Origin: an uncultured Alphaproteobacteria bacterium
Lineage (GTDB): Bacteria > Pseudomonadota > Alphaproteobacteria > Caulobacterales > Caulobacteraceae
Length of the DNA stretch: 64,000 bases
Direction: 5' to 3'
Assembly: GCA_903860975.1 (NCBI GenBank)
Contig: CAIOSI010000019.1
Span: forward strand, 124,001 to 188,000
Below, one piece after another: positions 19,876 through 28,278 of the stretch. Under the pieces are notes generated by a model, which did no database searches, was not told the DNA's origin, and worked only from the letters and a program-made list of their open reading frames with translations. The stretch's first letter is position 1, and every line of letters begins with the position of its first letter. A program made the translations under genes and the position numbers.

Positions 19876-20460
19876 ATGCAACGGTTTCTGAAGTTTGCGG
19901 CTGGTCTATCGTCGGTCACAATAATGATCTCAGGCCCTACCCAGGCAGCGATCTGGATATTGGACTATAGTGCGAACAACAACGCCAAACCTGCTGAAGC
20001 CAGCGTCACCATTAGCACCTCCGACGCCCAGAACGCCGTTGGTGGCTTCAACATCATAAACGTCTCTGGCCAGGTCGATGGCGACGCGATTGTGGGGCTG
20101 ATAGCCAACCCAGGCCAACCGTTCGCATCCTATTCGGCGGACGGCCTGTTCATCTTTGACAACGTATTCTGGACAAGCGGGGCTCCATCCCTCTCACACC
20201 CGGGCCTTTTCTTCACTGCCGCCTCGGGCAAGGAGTACAACCTCTTTTCCGACAACGCTTCCGTTTATGAGCTCTATAGCGCCCGTCCAGGCGTCGGCTA
20301 CGTCGACCACTCGATCGGAACCCTTACGGTCCAATCCTCGCAGCTGCAGCTGAATGGGGGTGGCGCCGTTCCGGAACCTGCTGCCTGGATGTTGATGATC
20401 CTCGGGTTTGGATCCATCGGGGCGGCATTGCGGCGGCGCAGGGCCGTTGCGCTCGTTTGA
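19876..20460 (+). CDS. PEPxxWA-CTERM sorting-signal exoprotein
   Basis: A 194-residue exported protein of unknown function. A signal peptide ends near GPTQAAIW. A beta-rich middle section carries no domain I recognise. The C-terminus has the full PEP-CTERM pattern: VPEPAAWM, then a hydrophobic segment (LMILGFGSIGAAL) and an Arg cluster (RRRR). PEP-CTERM proteins are processed by exosortase and usually go with exopolysaccharide producers; no exosortase gene lies in this window. ATG 19876 is preferred over GTG 19867 because GGTGGAG is then 8 bases upstream. Confidence 0.85.
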   Translation: MQRFLKFAAGLSSVTIMISGPTQAAIWILDYSANNNAKPAEASVTISTSDAQNAVGGFNIINVSGQVDGDAIVGLIANPGQPFASYSADGLFIFDNVFWTSGAPSLSHPGLFFTAASGKEYNLFSDNASVYELYSARPGVGYVDHSIGTLTVQSSQLQLNGGGAVPEPAAWMLMILGFGSIGAALRRRRAVALV

Positions 20461-20837
20461 TGCGCGTTCCGACCGCCTTGGACTTGTAAGGAACTCGACA
20501 AGCAATGCCACGGTCGCAACCTGCTTCTGTTCCAGCCCTTGCGATACCCCATTTCTCCGGCCAACGGGCCAATGCCACGGGCCGGATGTGCCGCGGTTGT
20601 GGCGCCACCCCGATCCCTCGAACGGCCCATGACCTCTACCAGCGGCCTCACCATCCAGGTGGTGCCCGTATCGAACTTGCGTTCCGCCTTCAGGTCAGGT
20701 TGCAATAACAGGATCGCTTCGGCCCGCCAGCGGATTGCCCACTCCGAGATGCGGTCAATATGTGCCACCGCGACAAGGAAACCCCGCTGGGGGGGGCCTT
20801 GTGGCCAAACTGGCGGAATGCTGAAGGGGAAGATCTG
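20461..20837. other. gene-free stretch before NIPSNAP gene
   Basis: 377 bases with no ORF that has a plausible start and family match. A purine-rich AGGGGA at its end is the ribosome site of the next gene. I see no terminator or repeat. Confidence 0.4.
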
Positions 20838-21161
20838 ATGATCGTCGAGATGCGCACGTACACCTTGGCCGTCGGTGCCACCGGCCGATACTTCAAGCTC
20901 TACGGTGAGAAGGGCTTGGCCGTGCAGAAGCGGATCCTCGGCCACCTGGTTGGCTACTACGGCGTCGAGGTCGGCGGCCTGAACCAGGTCATCCACCTGT
21001 GGGCCTATGATACCCTCGAGGACCGCGCGACGCGCCGGGCCAAGCTTTGGGCCGACAAGGCGTGGCTAGCCTATGTGGCCGAGGTCGGGCCCCTGGTGCT
21101 GAAGCAGGAGAACCAGCTCCTAAGCCCCGCGCCGTTCTTCCAGATCCCCGATGCCGCCTGA
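20838..21161 (+). CDS. NIPSNAP family protein
   Basis: A 107-residue single-domain NIPSNAP protein, a dimeric alpha-beta barrel related fold. The opening MIVEMRTYTLAVG and the central NQVIHLWAYDTLEDRATRR are typical. The biochemical role of bacterial NIPSNAP proteins is not defined; they often occur beside CoA-ester or aromatic catabolism genes. ATG 20838 is favoured because family homology begins there and AGGGGA lies 8 bases before it. It appears to be monocistronic. Confidence 0.88.
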   Translation: MIVEMRTYTLAVGATGRYFKLYGEKGLAVQKRILGHLVGYYGVEVGGLNQVIHLWAYDTLEDRATRRAKLWADKAWLAYVAEVGPLVLKQENQLLSPAPFFQIPDAA

Positions 21162-21505
21162 CCAAGTCCGAACAGGAAGAATGGCGCTGAAGGATTTTCG
21201 CTAGGCTCCCAAGACATCTAGCCTTCCTCGATCTTGCCCAGCTCCTACACCGCGACAGGTGTAGCCCTTGGTGTGTCCCAGGAAGCTCGACGTCAGCTGG
21301 GACCGAGCCAGAACCGGTAATGCGCCAGCGGAAGTTGGCATCTATGCGCAAAGCAGACGTTTGGGCTGAGACATCGCGGGCTGAATCCCGGCGCTCGTCG
21401 TGCTAGACCGTCGGGGATCACCATCCTTAATCCGTCGCCGACGGCTGCGCGCACCGTCTAAGTTCTTCAAACTTCCACTAGAGCGAACGCGAGTCACCCA
21501 TCGCC
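21162..21505. other. gene-free stretch upstream of greA
   Basis: 344 bases between the NIPSNAP gene and greA with no defensible ORF. It should contain the greA promoter, but I cannot place boxes. Confidence 0.4.
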
Positions 21506-21979
21506 ATGGATAAAGTGCCTATGACGGCTCAGGGCTACCGCGCTCTGGACGAAGATTTGAAGCGACTTAAGACGATCGAGCGGCCCGCTGTGACCGTGGC
21601 CATCGGGGAGGCGCGCCTCCACGGTGACCTGAAGGAGAACGCCGAGTACCATGCCGCGAAGGATCGGCAGGGCTGGATCGAAGGACAAATTGTTCAAATT
21701 GGCGACATGCTCGCGCGAGCGCAGGTCATCGACGTCACGAAGCTGTCCGGAACCCAGATCAAGTTCGGAGCCACCGTCTCAGTGATCGACCAAAATACAG
21801 AGGAACAGGCCCGCTACCAGATCGTGGGTGAGCATGAGGCGGACGTGAAAAAGGGCCGCATTTCGATTACCTCCCCCATCGCTCGCGCGATGATTGGTAA
21901 GGAGAGCGGCGACATCGTCGAAGTGAGAATTCCCGGGGGCGTTAAAGGATACGAAATCACGAAGGTGGAGTGGGTTTGA
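21506..21979 (+). CDS. greA: transcription elongation factor GreA
   Basis: A 157-residue GreA. The N-terminal coiled coil (residues about 10-75) has the tip motif with acidic residues in [14 protein letters not shown], which enters the RNA polymerase secondary channel and triggers cleavage of backtracked RNA. The C-terminal FKBP-like domain ends with [21 protein letters not shown]. Length is standard. The gene stands alone. It diverges somewhat from the canonical start MEKVPMT, reading MDKVPMT, so it could be a second GreA paralogue; this cannot be settled from the window. Confidence 0.95.
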   Translation: MDKVPMTAQGYRALDEDLKRLKTIERPAVTVAIGEARLHGDLKENAEYHAAKDRQGWIEGQIVQIGDMLARAQVIDVTKLSGTQIKFGATVSVIDQNTEEQARYQIVGEHEADVKKGRISITSPIARAMIGKESGDIVEVRIPGGVKGYEITKVEWV

Positions 21980-22171
21980 TTTACTGAGTACGACCCTGCG
22001 AATAGACATCAATCATGGCCGGTCAAGAAACTGACGTCTCTAAACGGCTAGCACCTGACATTTGCTCCGATCCAGTAACTTGCCCTCGCCGATAGGGCGG
22101 ATCGACGCAGTTTGGCGTCGGACCGCAAGGACGGTTGCAGTCCTTGTGGGCGACAGGTACGGCTCTCGACC

Positions 22172-22357
22172 ATGACCAAGGAAGAATACCACAAACGGGC
22201 GCTGGCCGCCGAAGCGCACGCCGCGACATCGCTCGGCATCACGCGCGCCCATTTCCTCGAGTCTGCGAAACAGTGGCACGAGAAGGCCCGTGAGGCCGGA
22301 TATCTCCCGATCGTGGAGAAGCCGCGCCGTTCGCGCCGGTCAGCCAAAATCGAGTAG
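22172..22357 (+). CDS. small hypothetical protein
   Basis: A 61-residue, Lys/Arg/Ala-rich predicted helical protein (MTKEEYHKRALAAEAHAATS... ending RRSRRSAKIE). No family recognised. The start ATG at 22172 is preferred to an upstream ATG at 22112, because the extension reads like non-coding sequence. The composition (basic tail, short helices) is common among small cytoplasmic alphaproteobacterial proteins. Confidence 0.55.
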   Translation: MTKEEYHKRALAAEAHAATSLGITRAHFLESAKQWHEKAREAGYLPIVEKPRRSRRSAKIE

Positions 22358-22747
22358 AACCGCCTCCGTTTTTCCTGCGCCACAGGCTAGGCAGGGTGCG
22401 GCAGGGTTGCTTTGCGCCTTCAAGTTGGCGGGTGGCTAGTCGGCAGGCGGCAAGGATCAGATTCTTGACGTGCATCGGCATAAATTTCTCAAAACCTCGC
22501 ATCTCATCGACCAAAGCCGCCGCGGCGCTTTCAGGCTGATCGCACAAGTGATCGAGGCGAGCCCGAAGGCCCGTGACGCGGCAATCAGCAGGTTGCCCAC
22601 GGACGTCCTGGCCGATATCGAGGTGTCCATTTTTTGGGCGTCAAAGATCGCATCGCGCAGCTCACCTGAGCGCGGGACTGTGGATAGCTGACCTCGACGC
22701 CCGATCCGACCAAGGCCAGTTTGTAATCCTGGCTGCAGGAGACCGGT
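22358..22747. other. gap between small hypothetical gene and DegP-like gene
   Basis: 390 bases. It contains a marginal rightward GTG-start frame (22470-22691), listed separately with low confidence, and otherwise nothing recognisable. Confidence 0.4.
22470..22691 (+). CDS. possible small hypothetical protein
   Basis: A 73-codon frame starting at GTG, with a helical, amphipathic-looking sequence (RRGAFRLIAQVIEASPKARD). No family match and no clear ribosome site. It is listed because it fills part of a 390-base gap and has coding-like composition, but it may be spurious. Confidence 0.25.
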   Translation: MHRHKFLKTSHLIDQSRRGAFRLIAQVIEASPKARDAAISRLPTDVLADIEVSIFWASKIASRSSPERGTVDS

Positions 22748-23722
22748 ATGAGTTCACCGTTCGAAGGCTACGAGGTTGAGGCCCGGCTGCGGCCTGTTGC
22801 GCAGGCCTGTGCGTTCGATCTGGATCGCACCCTATCGGCGGTTGTCGCACTAGAGGCGCGCGTTCCCGACGACGCATTTACCGCCTCGACGCTAGGCACC
22901 GAGCGCGTCGGCAACGGGTCGGTCATCAGTCCGAACGGTCTGGTCCTGACGATCGGCTACCTGGTCACCGAGGCCGTCGAGGTCAGCCTAACGCTGAACG
23001 ATGGCCGGCGGGTGGCGGCGCACGTCCTGGGCTCAGATCCCGTCACCGGTTTTGGCCTGGTCCAAGCCCTCGAACCGCTCGGCCTGCCAGCGCTGCCGCT
23101 GGGCGATTCGCGCACCCTGAAGGCCAACGCGGCGGTGATCATCGCCGGCGGCGGCGGCCGGGCCCACTGTGCTGCCGGTCACGTGCTCGCCCGGATGCCG
23201 TTCGCCGGCTACTGGGAATATCTGCTCGACGAGGCGATCTTAGCCGAGCCGGTGCATCCGCACTGGAGCGGCGCTGCGCTACTCGGCTCGGCCGGTGAGC
23301 TGCTAGGGGTCGGCTCGCTCAGTCTCCAGCGGCAATCTCAAACAGGGGTGACCCCGCTCAACCTGTTCGTTCCCTCCGAACTTCTGCCGCCGATCCTTGA
23401 TGACCTTGCCCGGGGAAAGCGGCCCTATCCGCCGCGACCGTGGCTGGGCGTGCTCGCACAGGATATCGGAGACCGGGTCGTCGTCGTCGGGGTCAGCCCG
23501 GGCGGACCGGCCGCGCGCGCGCAACTGCAGTCTGAAGACATCATCTTAGCCGTCGCCGGGCGCGCCATCTCAGGTCTGGCGGACTTCTACACTCAGCTCT
23601 GGGCGCAAGGCCCCGCCGGCGTCACCATCCCGCTGCAGGTCCAGCGCGAACGCGACGTCTTCAACGTCGAGATCCGATCCGTCGACCGGACCGCCCTCTT
23701 GAAGAAGCCCAAGTTCAACTGA
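22748..23722 (+). CDS. DegP/HtrA-like protein with PDZ domain, catalytic His and Asp missing
   Basis: A 324-residue protein with a trypsin-like (S1C) fold at about residues 45-220 and a PDZ domain at about 235-315 (PRPWLGVLAQDIGDRVVVV onward). Alignment by eye to HtrA puts Y71 (in VLTIGYLV) at the catalytic His and G101 (in DPVTGFGLV) at the Asp. S174 (HWSGAAL) remains at the Ser, but the GNSGG loop is altered. It therefore looks like an inactive protease, perhaps a binding or chaperone protein. No signal peptide is visible, so it is probably cytoplasmic. The function is unknown. Confidence 0.85.
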   Translation: MSSPFEGYEVEARLRPVAQACAFDLDRTLSAVVALEARVPDDAFTASTLGTERVGNGSVISPNGLVLTIGYLVTEAVEVSLTLNDGRRVAAHVLGSDPVTGFGLVQALEPLGLPALPLGDSRTLKANAAVIIAGGGGRAHCAAGHVLARMPFAGYWEYLLDEAILAEPVHPHWSGAALLGSAGELLGVGSLSLQRQSQTGVTPLNLFVPSELLPPILDDLARGKRPYPPRPWLGVLAQDIGDRVVVVGVSPGGPAARAQLQSEDIILAVAGRAISGLADFYTQLWAQGPAGVTIPLQVQRERDVFNVEIRSVDRTALLKKPKFN

Positions 23723-23803
23723 CGGCTCTACTCGAACGTCCACATCCTGGCCGGGCGGCGCATTTGCGTCTACGCGAGAGGCCGCCAGCACAAAGGAGCT
23801 CTT

Positions 23804-24223
23804 ATGACTGAAGCGTTCGCCAACACCGTTCAGACCACCTTGGGCCAGGTCCGCATCGTCAGCAACCAGGACGGTCGCTCAGTGATTGAATATGAGATCG
23901 GCGCTCACATGTGCCACTCGGGCGGCGTGGCGCAGGGCGGGTTTGTCTGCGGATGGATCGACGCGGCGATGGCACACGCCTCTCTGTCGCTCGCCCCCGA
24001 CATGACCCCAATGTCCCTGGAGATGAAGGTCACCTACTTCTCCCCGGCGCGTCCCGGCCGCGTCATCGCAGAGGGCTGGATCGAGCGTCGGGGGCGAACC
24101 ACCTGCTTCGCGGAGGGACGACTGCTTAACCTTGCGGGCGACGTCTTGGCCAAGGCCAGTTCAACCATCCGGTTGATCCCTCGAGAGGCCGTTGAGGCGA
24201 GCGCACGCCGCGCGCTGGCTTAG
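23804..24223 (+). CDS. PaaI-family hotdog thioesterase
   Basis: A 139-residue hotdog-fold protein. The active-site region MCHSGGVAQGGFVCGWIDAAM corresponds to the PaaI HGG-type motif, with variations (SGGVAQGG). It is followed by TPMSLEMKVTYFSPARPGRV, typical of the second strand set. Such enzymes hydrolyse small acyl- or phenylacetyl-CoA thioesters. An AAAGGAG lies upstream of ATG 23804. Substrate unknown; a neighbouring hairpin follows the gene. Confidence 0.88.
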   Translation: MTEAFANTVQTTLGQVRIVSNQDGRSVIEYEIGAHMCHSGGVAQGGFVCGWIDAAMAHASLSLAPDMTPMSLEMKVTYFSPARPGRVIAEGWIERRGRTTCFAEGRLLNLAGDVLAKASSTIRLIPREAVEASARRALA

Positions 24224-24267
24224 CCACCTGGCGGGGCCCCATCGCAGGCACATCAGACTGAGATAAT

Positions 24268-24284
24268 CCGGTCCAAAGGACCGG
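24268..24284. repeat. short perfect hairpin after thioesterase gene
   Basis: CCGGTCC-AAA-GGACCGG is a perfect 7-base stem with a 3-base loop. It lies between convergent genes (thioesterase and metalloprotease) and may terminate one or both, but there is no T-run on either side. Confidence 0.45.
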
Positions 24285-24377
24285 GGAGATCAGCGTGGCT
24301 GTTAATCGCACCCACCGGTCAGGCTCCCCAAACCAGCGTTAACCTGCCGTCAGCGGGGATACCACGGCGAAACCGGG

Positions 24378-25424
24378 CTAGGCGTTGATGGTCGTAAGCT
24401 TCCCGGTGCCGGCGACATGGTAGCCCAGCACAGCCAATTGCAAGAGATCCGTCGCCGTCACCTGGGTGATGACACCCGGCGTCCCGAAAGCATTGAAGGC
24501 GTTCGTTGGGGTCCCCGAGGCCAAGTCTGCGGCGTCTCCACCGTTTTTCGGATCGTTGTAGTTGGCCAAATTGGTGACACCGAGATTCGTCGAGAAATAC
24601 CCGGCGCTTGGCGAAAGGTCGGCGACGTGGGCACTCGTGTACCTGAAGAGGTCAAGAGCTGTGTAGGCGTGAGTTGACGCGTTAAGCGCCGAGCCTTCCA
24701 GGCCAATGCGCCCCAGGACTTCACTGATCTCGTGGGCGGCGACGCCGATAGCGTCATATTGGCTGGACTTGATGGCCCCACCATTGGCCGCAAAATACAG
24801 TGCTGATGGCGATTGCGTCAGGCCAATTGAGCCGTCAATGGCCGTCGAGTTGGCGCTTGCGAGCCCGATCGCTTTGGCTTGCGCACTGGTGACGAAGAAA
24901 TTCGCGCTGGCCAACGAACTGGCAGCGGTGATCGCGTTGGCCGAAATCTGCCCGCTCGTGACGAGGGCCGCATCTGCGGTTCCCAGCGCATGCGTCAGGC
25001 TCGAAAAGCCGACGAGGTATCCTTTGCTCATGCTCTGGCCAAGAGCGTTCGAGCTCATCGCTGAACCTGCAACCTCTCCCAGGCCCACGGCAATATTGAT
25101 CGTCACGTGATTGGAAAAGGATGTCGTATAAACCTGGGCAGCGGAGACGACGGCAGCCTCTATCGCCGACCAGTTGGATGCGCCTTTGACGGAGGCATCC
25201 CAGATCAGATTGATCTGGAGGCCATTTTGAGGCCCCACCAATGTAGAGCTTGGCGATCCCTGGCCCGAACTTGCAGAGACAGTGGAGCCGCTACTTCCGC
25301 CCTGGGCATGATTATAGACAGACAACTCGTGGGCATCATTCAGGACATATTCGGGCCCAAGGTTCGACGGAATGTGAAGCACGCCGCCCGCGTGCCCGTC
25401 CAAGTGCGGATCCAAACCGTACAT
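24378..25424 (-). CDS. NF038122-type secreted metalloprotease-like protein
   Basis: A 348-residue Ala/Ser/Gly-rich protein without an N-terminal signal peptide. The metal-site motif is GVAAHEISEVLGR (H231, E232), the HExxE...GR form seen in NF038122-type metalloproteases. It is followed by ALDLFRYTSAHV, YFSTNLGVTNLANYND and a C-terminal TATDLLQLAVLGYHVAG. The lack of a signal peptide and the Gly/Ser/Ala composition suit type I secretion; the RsaD/E/F exporter encoded 17 kb away is a candidate, but this is inference. It resembles the N-terminal domain of the 638-residue protein at 37680-39596 but lacks the anchor module. Confidence 0.8.
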   Translation of the reverse strand: MYGLDPHLDGHAGGVLHIPSNLGPEYVLNDAHELSVYNHAQGGSSGSTVSASSGQGSPSSTLVGPQNGLQINLIWDASVKGASNWSAIEAAVVSAAQVYTTSFSNHVTINIAVGLGEVAGSAMSSNALGQSMSKGYLVGFSSLTHALGTADAALVTSGQISANAITAASSLASANFFVTSAQAKAIGLASANSTAIDGSIGLTQSPSALYFAANGGAIKSSQYDAIGVAAHEISEVLGRIGLEGSALNASTHAYTALDLFRYTSAHVADLSPSAGYFSTNLGVTNLANYNDPKNGGDAADLASGTPTNAFNAFGTPGVITQVTATDLLQLAVLGYHVAGTGKLTTINA

Positions 25425-25804
25425 GCTGCCTCTTCACCCCGCGCTTCAGCCTTCATTCAGCAGAATAAAAACTAAGTTCGGATGAATCTAAATATCTAAC
25501 GATTTATGAATTATCGTCCATAAAATCAATTAACTACAAATGTTGTTTCGTACTTAGGGCTCAATATTTTCGATTATAAAGTAAATTGGGTTTTTATACT
25601 TAACTCAAGCAGCGCCAGGAATTCAATTCAACCGCACATAAGGACGATCGGTCTGCGTCTTGCAGGGCCCCCTCACTCCAAGTGCCCCGGCATAGCCTCC
25701 GGGTTTCGCGTCCGTCGCAGGTGCGATAAGCGGGATACAGCTCGAGCGACGCGGCGCAGGGCTGATTTGAGGGAGTGGGCGGTTTTGTGCGTTGGGAACA
25801 GTCG
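25425..25804. promoter_or_regulatory. AT-rich divergent intergenic region
   Basis: 380 bases, of which 25465-25605 is strikingly AT-rich against the high-GC background. It separates a leftward metalloprotease gene from a rightward glycosyltransferase gene and should hold both promoters. No clear operator or -35/-10 pair was assigned. Such AT islands are typical targets of nucleoid proteins (inference). Confidence 0.5.
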
Positions 25805-27115
25805 ATGACCCAAAACTCGACCCTAAAGGTCGTGCTCAATCCCGAAGCGCATGCCCCTGCGCTTATCCGGTATCGCAAAGCTCAGAGATTGTGGAAGGCG
25901 CTGCCCGTGCCGCGCCTGATCCGCAATGGCCTAACGGCCCTGCTCTATCGCATTTTTGGTCAGGTACGCTCGGTCGCGGTCCTGGATCAGTCCTTAAGTC
26001 CCTTCAAAAGCCTGATCCCTCGCAAGCCCGCCGATATTGCACCAGGTCGGCTGATCTTTTCGTCTTACCTGGGCGACACCAGCGGGATCGGGCGGGCGGG
26101 GAGACTGTCACTCAAGATGCTGCGGCAAGCTGGCCTTGCCCCTTTGGTTCACAATATGCGCACCGCGCCTGAAGGTTGGGGTCAACTGGAGACCGGCGGG
26201 GTGTGGTTCTGTCACTGCAACGCCATGGAAGCCGCCGACTTTTTGTTGCGCGTGGACGAGCCGCGTCGCTGTTATCGGGTGGGATACTGGGCGTGGGAGC
26301 TTCCCAACCTTCCGACGCCGTGGATCGACGTCATCTCACTCTTCCACGAAATCTGGGCCCCAAGCCGGTTTGTGGCTGAGGCCATAGAGCGGGCGAAACC
26401 GCTTGATGGCCCGACCGTTCGCTATGTGCCCCACCCCTTGCCAGACGTCGAACATGTACGTCCAGACCGAGCGCGCTTCGGTCTGAAGCCCGACGTGTTT
26501 GCCTTCCTCTGCATGTACGACGTCCATTCCTCGGCGACGCGCAAGAACCCCATGGGGACCATCAAGGCGTTTCAACGCGCGTTCGAGCCGACCCGCGACG
26601 ATGTTGTCCTCATCGTGAAAGTCGTCGCGGCGAACGACAGCATCGCTTGCCTGGACGAACTCGCAGCCCAGACACGCGGCTGGCCGAACATCCATATGAT
26701 CACCGACATGCTGACGGATGATGAGGCCGACCAACTTCTCTGCAGCGCCGATGCTTTCGTTTCCCTGCACCGTTCCGAAGGCTTTGGCTTGTCGATCGCC
26801 CAGGCGATGGCGATGGGCCGGCCCGTGATCGTGACGGGCTGGTCGGGCAATATGGATTTTTGCGGTGGCGAAGGCGCCGCCCTCATTGGCTACGAGCTCA
26901 TCGCCGTCGACGATCCCCATGGCGTCTACAGACAGTACGAAGCGCCCGGCCAGATTTGGGCCGATCCGGACCTGGATGCGGCAGCGCGCGTGATGGCGCA
27001 ATTCGTGGCCGAACCGCAGCAGACGAAGCTGCGAGGCAACGCGGCGCGTCGACACATCCGGAAGGTCCTTCCATCGACCTATGATGTTGAGCACCTACGC
27101 CCGTGGATCGCCTAA
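25805..27115 (+). CDS. GT4-type glycosyltransferase
   Basis: A 436-residue group 1 glycosyltransferase. The N-terminal half includes SYLGDTSGIGRAGRLS (sugar-acceptor side). The C-terminal Rossmann half has FLCMYDVHSSATRKNPMG and the nucleotide-sugar motif ADAFVSLHRSEGFGLSIAQAMAMGRP, with the E-x7-E pattern. It should add a sugar to a surface polysaccharide; donor and acceptor are unknown. ATG 25805 has GGGA 7 bases upstream; an alternative GTG at 25775 sits too close to its own purine box. It starts a small surface-polysaccharide group with the Wzt-like ATPase. Confidence 0.9.
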   Translation: MTQNSTLKVVLNPEAHAPALIRYRKAQRLWKALPVPRLIRNGLTALLYRIFGQVRSVAVLDQSLSPFKSLIPRKPADIAPGRLIFSSYLGDTSGIGRAGRLSLKMLRQAGLAPLVHNMRTAPEGWGQLETGGVWFCHCNAMEAADFLLRVDEPRRCYRVGYWAWELPNLPTPWIDVISLFHEIWAPSRFVAEAIERAKPLDGPTVRYVPHPLPDVEHVRPDRARFGLKPDVFAFLCMYDVHSSATRKNPMGTIKAFQRAFEPTRDDVVLIVKVVAANDSIACLDELAAQTRGWPNIHMITDMLTDDEADQLLCSADAFVSLHRSEGFGLSIAQAMAMGRPVIVTGWSGNMDFCGGEGAALIGYELIAVDDPHGVYRQYEAPGQIWADPDLDAAARVMAQFVAEPQQTKLRGNAARRHIRKVLPSTYDVEHLRPWIA

Positions 27116-27145
27116 CAGGCCAACGCGTTCCGCTCAGAAAGCTCG

Positions 27146-27991
27146 CTAAGACTGAATTGCCGGCGCTTCGGCCTTTCGTCGAAAGACGAAGGCGCGAAAC
27201 GCGTCCTCATCGGCCGCAACCTGGGCATCGAAGCCGGTTCGGGCGCCAAGTGCCATCGGCGCGTTTGCGAGCGGAAAAAACACGTGGAACCGGGTGAAGG
27301 CGAAGGACCACCTGTAACAAGGCGAGGCATGAACCATGCGCCCGTTCGGCGTCAGGATCCCATGGAAATCCTGAAACTGCGCCACAGGCGATAAGAAGTG
27401 CTCGATCACGTTGTTCGAGAATATCCCATGGAACCGGGCGCTTATCTCAGCACGAGACTTGACGACAAAAGCGGATGTCGAGGCTGCGTTCGGCTCGTAG
27501 CCCCAGACGTCATAGCCCCGATCACGCAAGATCTCGACCGAGCGTGACCATCCCCCGCTTCCCCAATTCAGATAGAGCTCACCCTTCTTAGGCTCCAAAA
27601 GTTCAAAGGCTCGAAGCTCGGCTTCGGTGGAGTCACCTTCCTGATAATGGGCGTAAAGCAGGCGATAGTCGGCTGCGATCAGCGTCGGCGGCAGTTTGAG
27701 ATACTTCAGCGGCCCAAACACACACCCGCAGGACGGACACTCCAGGCGCTCGAGGCGACCGCCTGCAAACATGCATTCATCGATACGCAAGGCGAACTCG
27801 CCCAGGCTACGGGCCTGGCCGCAGGCGAGACATTCGGCCGTCTCGGCGGCCGCGGTTGCCTCAGTGAGGCGATCAAGGAGGTTCCAATAGGCCGGAACGA
27901 TGAAATCCCTGAGAAGCTGCTCTCTCGACTCAAGCCGAGCCAGGCGCGCCTCGAGCCTCGCCTCGATCGATCCGGTGGCTTCACTGGCCAT
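27146..27991 (-). CDS. class I SAM-dependent methyltransferase with zinc-ribbon-like N-terminus
   Basis: 281 residues. A helical N-terminal stretch (about 1-50) is followed by two CxxC pairs (CLACGQ and CPSCGC, about residues 50-85) that suggest a metal-binding knuckle. A methyltransferase core follows, with YLNWGSGGWSRSVEILRDRGYDVWGYEP as SAM motif region and NNVIEHFLSPVAQFQDFHGIL after it. ATG 27991 is preferred because AAGGGG lies upstream and the longer upstream frame is Arg-rich and uncharacteristic. It is convergent with the preceding glycosyltransferase. It likely methylates a sugar or lipid in polysaccharide synthesis; the substrate is not evident. Confidence 0.82.
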   Translation of the reverse strand: MASEATGSIEARLEARLARLESREQLLRDFIVPAYWNLLDRLTEATAAAETAECLACGQARSLGEFALRIDECMFAGGRLERLECPSCGCVFGPLKYLKLPPTLIAADYRLLYAHYQEGDSTEAELRAFELLEPKKGELYLNWGSGGWSRSVEILRDRGYDVWGYEPNAASTSAFVVKSRAEISARFHGIFSNNVIEHFLSPVAQFQDFHGILTPNGRMVHASPCYRWSFAFTRFHVFFPLANAPMALGARTGFDAQVAADEDAFRAFVFRRKAEAPAIQS

Positions 27992-28278
27992 CGCTGAGCC
28001 CCTTCCTTGCAACCGCCGCCGCCATCGAGATGATAAACCCGCCCAGCCCCTTACATCGCGTCCGACCTGGGAGACTTCAAAGACCCCGGCTGATGCTCTG
28101 GACGTCCATATAGCGCCAAAGGTCAAAAGGAAGCAGGCGATCCTAAAGCGCAAAGCTTGCAGCGTCCTTCGATCACATGACAGGGCGCAAGGATCAGGCT
28201 ACAGGCCACCGCACGAGCGGAAAGCAGCCAGGCTGCGCCACTCGCACCCGTGTCTCGACTGAGGAGCTATCTGGCTTG

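Noticed and set aside
22239..22547. 102-codon minus-strand frame overlapping small rightward genes
   Set aside because: Low-complexity, no ribosome site, and in conflict with a better candidate on the plus strand.
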